Of a stretch of 64,000 bases of DNA, positions 62,601 to 64,000 are shown in pieces (positions within the stretch are counted from its first letter, which is position 1; each line of letters begins with the position of its first letter). The position numbers and the translations under genes are program-made. Source of the DNA: Isoetes taiwanensis (taxonomy: Eukaryota; Streptophyta; Lycopodiopsida; Isoetales; Isoetaceae); the NCBI GenBank assembly GCA_021234155.1, contig JAJEKV010000012.1, positions 3,599,789 through 3,663,788 on the forward strand, in the 5' to 3' direction. Under the pieces are notes generated by a model. The model made no database searches. It was not told where the DNA came from and saw only the letters and a program-made list of their open reading frames with translations.

Positions 62601-63074
62601 GCAAGCCTGACCCCCACCCCTTTCCCCACATGCCACACCGCGATGCTCCCGGGGGGTTCACCTCTATGTAAAGGGGATATGGCATATGCGTTCCAGGGGT
62701 CGGGAGAAACCCCTCCGTATACGGCTCGCCCCCCATAGAAACCCCTATGTATACAGTCTGGTGTCGGTGAAAAATAATACTTGATTCCATACTTTTACAC
62801 CTAGTCCAATCCCCATTGACCCTACCCTTAGCCGTATTTTGCCAAGTATATGTGGCATTCATTTGGTCATCTTTTTGGGGAAATCAAAACGGAATTGGGA
62901 GCGGTATCTAGTTGCAGAGGGAGCAGAAGGATTGATTGGCCTTGTGTTGAATGCAACTAGACGCAGCTTCAATCATTGTTCAGCAGACCCAAACTCCAAA
63001 TTGTTTCAAAAAAAATTCGTATATGGTTCAGACATTATTCATTTTGATATCCAGTTGCTTCTTTACATGCTATG
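62601..63074. other. GC-rich patch, then unassigned sequence
   Basis: At 62610-62760 the sequence is rich in CCCC and GGGG runs, including ACCCCTCCGTATACGG and ACCCCTATGTATACAG as a short direct repeat. A 100-codon minus-strand frame covers it without recognisable features. The rest (to 63074) has an 82-codon plus frame with no family match. Confidence 0.3.
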
Positions 63075-63335
63075 TAATAATGCATGAATGAATGGAACAT
63101 TGAAACCATGTAATAATGTATACATTAAGGTTTGATAATAATGTCATAATGTATACATACATGTATACCATGTTCATAACAATATATAATGTATACCAAG
63201 TTTATAATGTAATACCATGTTCATACAAATAGCATAAGAATGAATGTAATACCATTATAGGTTCTCATATGTTATATAATACCATTATTATTATAATAAT
63301 GATTAATAATAATAATAATAATGAATACCATATTT
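63075..63335 (+). repeat. AT-rich minisatellite (TAATGTATACC type)
   Basis: Variants of ACCATGTAATAATGTATAC, TAATGTATACC and ATACCATTAT recur at spacings of about 18-40 bases. The segment ends in a (AAT)n run at 63300-63322. It is non-coding. Confidence 0.65.
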
Positions 63336-63509
63336 TAAAAGTTTAGCCAAAGCCAAGAAATAGTGATAGAGAAAAATCATCGAGTTTAGCCAAGTACTAG
63401 AAACTTCAAGCTCCAATTTGAGGGTACTTTAGCCAAACCTATTTTGGCTACACCAAAATATAGGACTAGTAATTTATTCCATGAAGTGAAGAGCATGCAT
63501 TATCTTGTT

Positions 63510-64000
63510 TCATTTGCCAAGCCTAATATTAATAACATGTTTCTCGCATGGTGAAACTCTTGTCTGAAAAGTCCAAAGGTCAATTACTAATTTTTGTTGT
63601 TTTCTGCTTAGTTTATCAGACTTGGTTTTCTTTTTGAACATTGACCATGGGCCATCACTAATTTCTGCTATTTTTCTCCTCTGAACTGCTGTAGTCACAT
63701 ATCTTCTATTCAGGTTGAGGCAGTTGGAAGTTCCCAAGCAATTAGCGCCAGGGACAATAGCATATACCATGGCTGAGGTTCTTGCTGTAAGCACATCCGT
63801 CGATCTGGCATACTTATGCTTTGCAAGAGAATTCCTCAAGTTGTTGACTATCTTAGTCATTGTCCCTAATTCTTTCAATTTCAACATTTCAAATTCTGGC
63901 AGCAACTTAGCAACACCTTGAAGAACTTTCCTCTCATTTTTTGAAAGTTTTTGACATACTTGATTAGCATGTTCTGCAATCAACTTCGACATTTGTTGTT
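63510..64000 (-). CDS. Transposon-associated hypothetical protein, 5' end outside window
   Basis: The frame is open from the right edge of the window (codons continue upstream of the first ATG at 63992) to a stop at 63510, at least 160 residues. It has a helical, Lys/Leu-rich start (NQVCQKLSKNERKVLQ), a KIVNNLRNSLAKHKY segment, and a C-terminal basic stretch KKKTKSDKLSRKQQKLVIDL followed by TRVSPCEKHV. The order SDKL, then a Trp-containing helix, then T-x-V-S-P-x-x-K with Val and Arg recalls uncharacterised proteins linked to plant and invertebrate transposons. Those usually continue beyond this point, whereas this one stops. It is probably a truncated copy. This comparison is from memory. 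No intron signs were checked beyond the window. Confidence 0.45.
   Translation of the reverse strand, partial: QQMSKLIAEHANQVCQKLSKNERKVLQGVAKLLPEFEMLKLKELGTMTKIVNNLRNSLAKHKYARSTDVLTARTSAMVYAIVPGANCLGTSNCLNLNRRYVTTAVQRRKIAEISDGPWSMFKKKTKSDKLSRKQQKLVIDLWTFQTRVSPCEKHVINIRLGK

Overview
The window looks like nuclear DNA of a land plant with a large, repeat-rich genome. It contains one AP2/ERF transcription-factor gene with a normal GT-AG intron, and AP2/ERF domains are abundant in plants. It also holds non-LTR retrotransposon pieces, a tRNA-like SINE, a MITE-like element and wrecked DUF7869-type transposon proteins. A fern or a similar large-genome lineage is my guess from the style of the mobile elements; nothing here proves it. 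Genes are sparse. Most open frames over 60 codons are chance frames.

Region 1 (1-20.9 kb) is old, unique-looking sequence. It has exon-like scraps near 0.8-1.7 kb, a MITE with about 50-bp inverted ends at 2.22-2.60 kb, and a minisatellite at 5.8-6.1 kb. A frameshifted plus-strand transposon-type pseudogene lies at about 6.2-9.0 kb. A possible spliced gene fragment (14.86-15.23 kb), a tandem duplication (16.85-17.16 kb) and several small repeats complete it.

Region 2 (20.9-59.1 kb) is the dominant structure: a three-copy direct tandem array with a period of about 13.4-13.7 kb (22229, 35971, 49362), the third copy incomplete. The copies are collinear over most of their length but carry private insertions. 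Copy 1 has a 4.8-kb block with exon-like pieces and a 0.68-kb GATC-rich block. Copy 2 has a LINE inside a 1.5-kb pure pyrimidine tract. Copy 3 has a SINE inside the same tract and a longer LINE at its right end. A minus-strand LINE piece also abuts the left edge of the array. The long proteins predicted over the pyrimidine tract (up to 436 codons, rich in F, P, S, L) are artefacts of CT-rich DNA.

Region 3 (59.1-64 kb) holds the one gene I am sure of, the ERF gene (60272-59657, minus strand, two exons). It is followed by another LINE copy ending in a pentanucleotide repeat, an AT-rich minisatellite, and a minus-strand open frame that runs off the right edge and resembles a transposon-associated plant protein.

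Sequence quality matters here. Between array copies there are many small indels and GC-rich substitutions of the kind expected from uncorrected long reads, so some frameshifts may not be biological. I found no clear new functional system. The most unusual points are the tandem array with copy-private insertions, the pyrimidine tract, the LINE family with pentanucleotide tails, and a Trp-to-Leu change at a DNA-contact position of the ERF domain.
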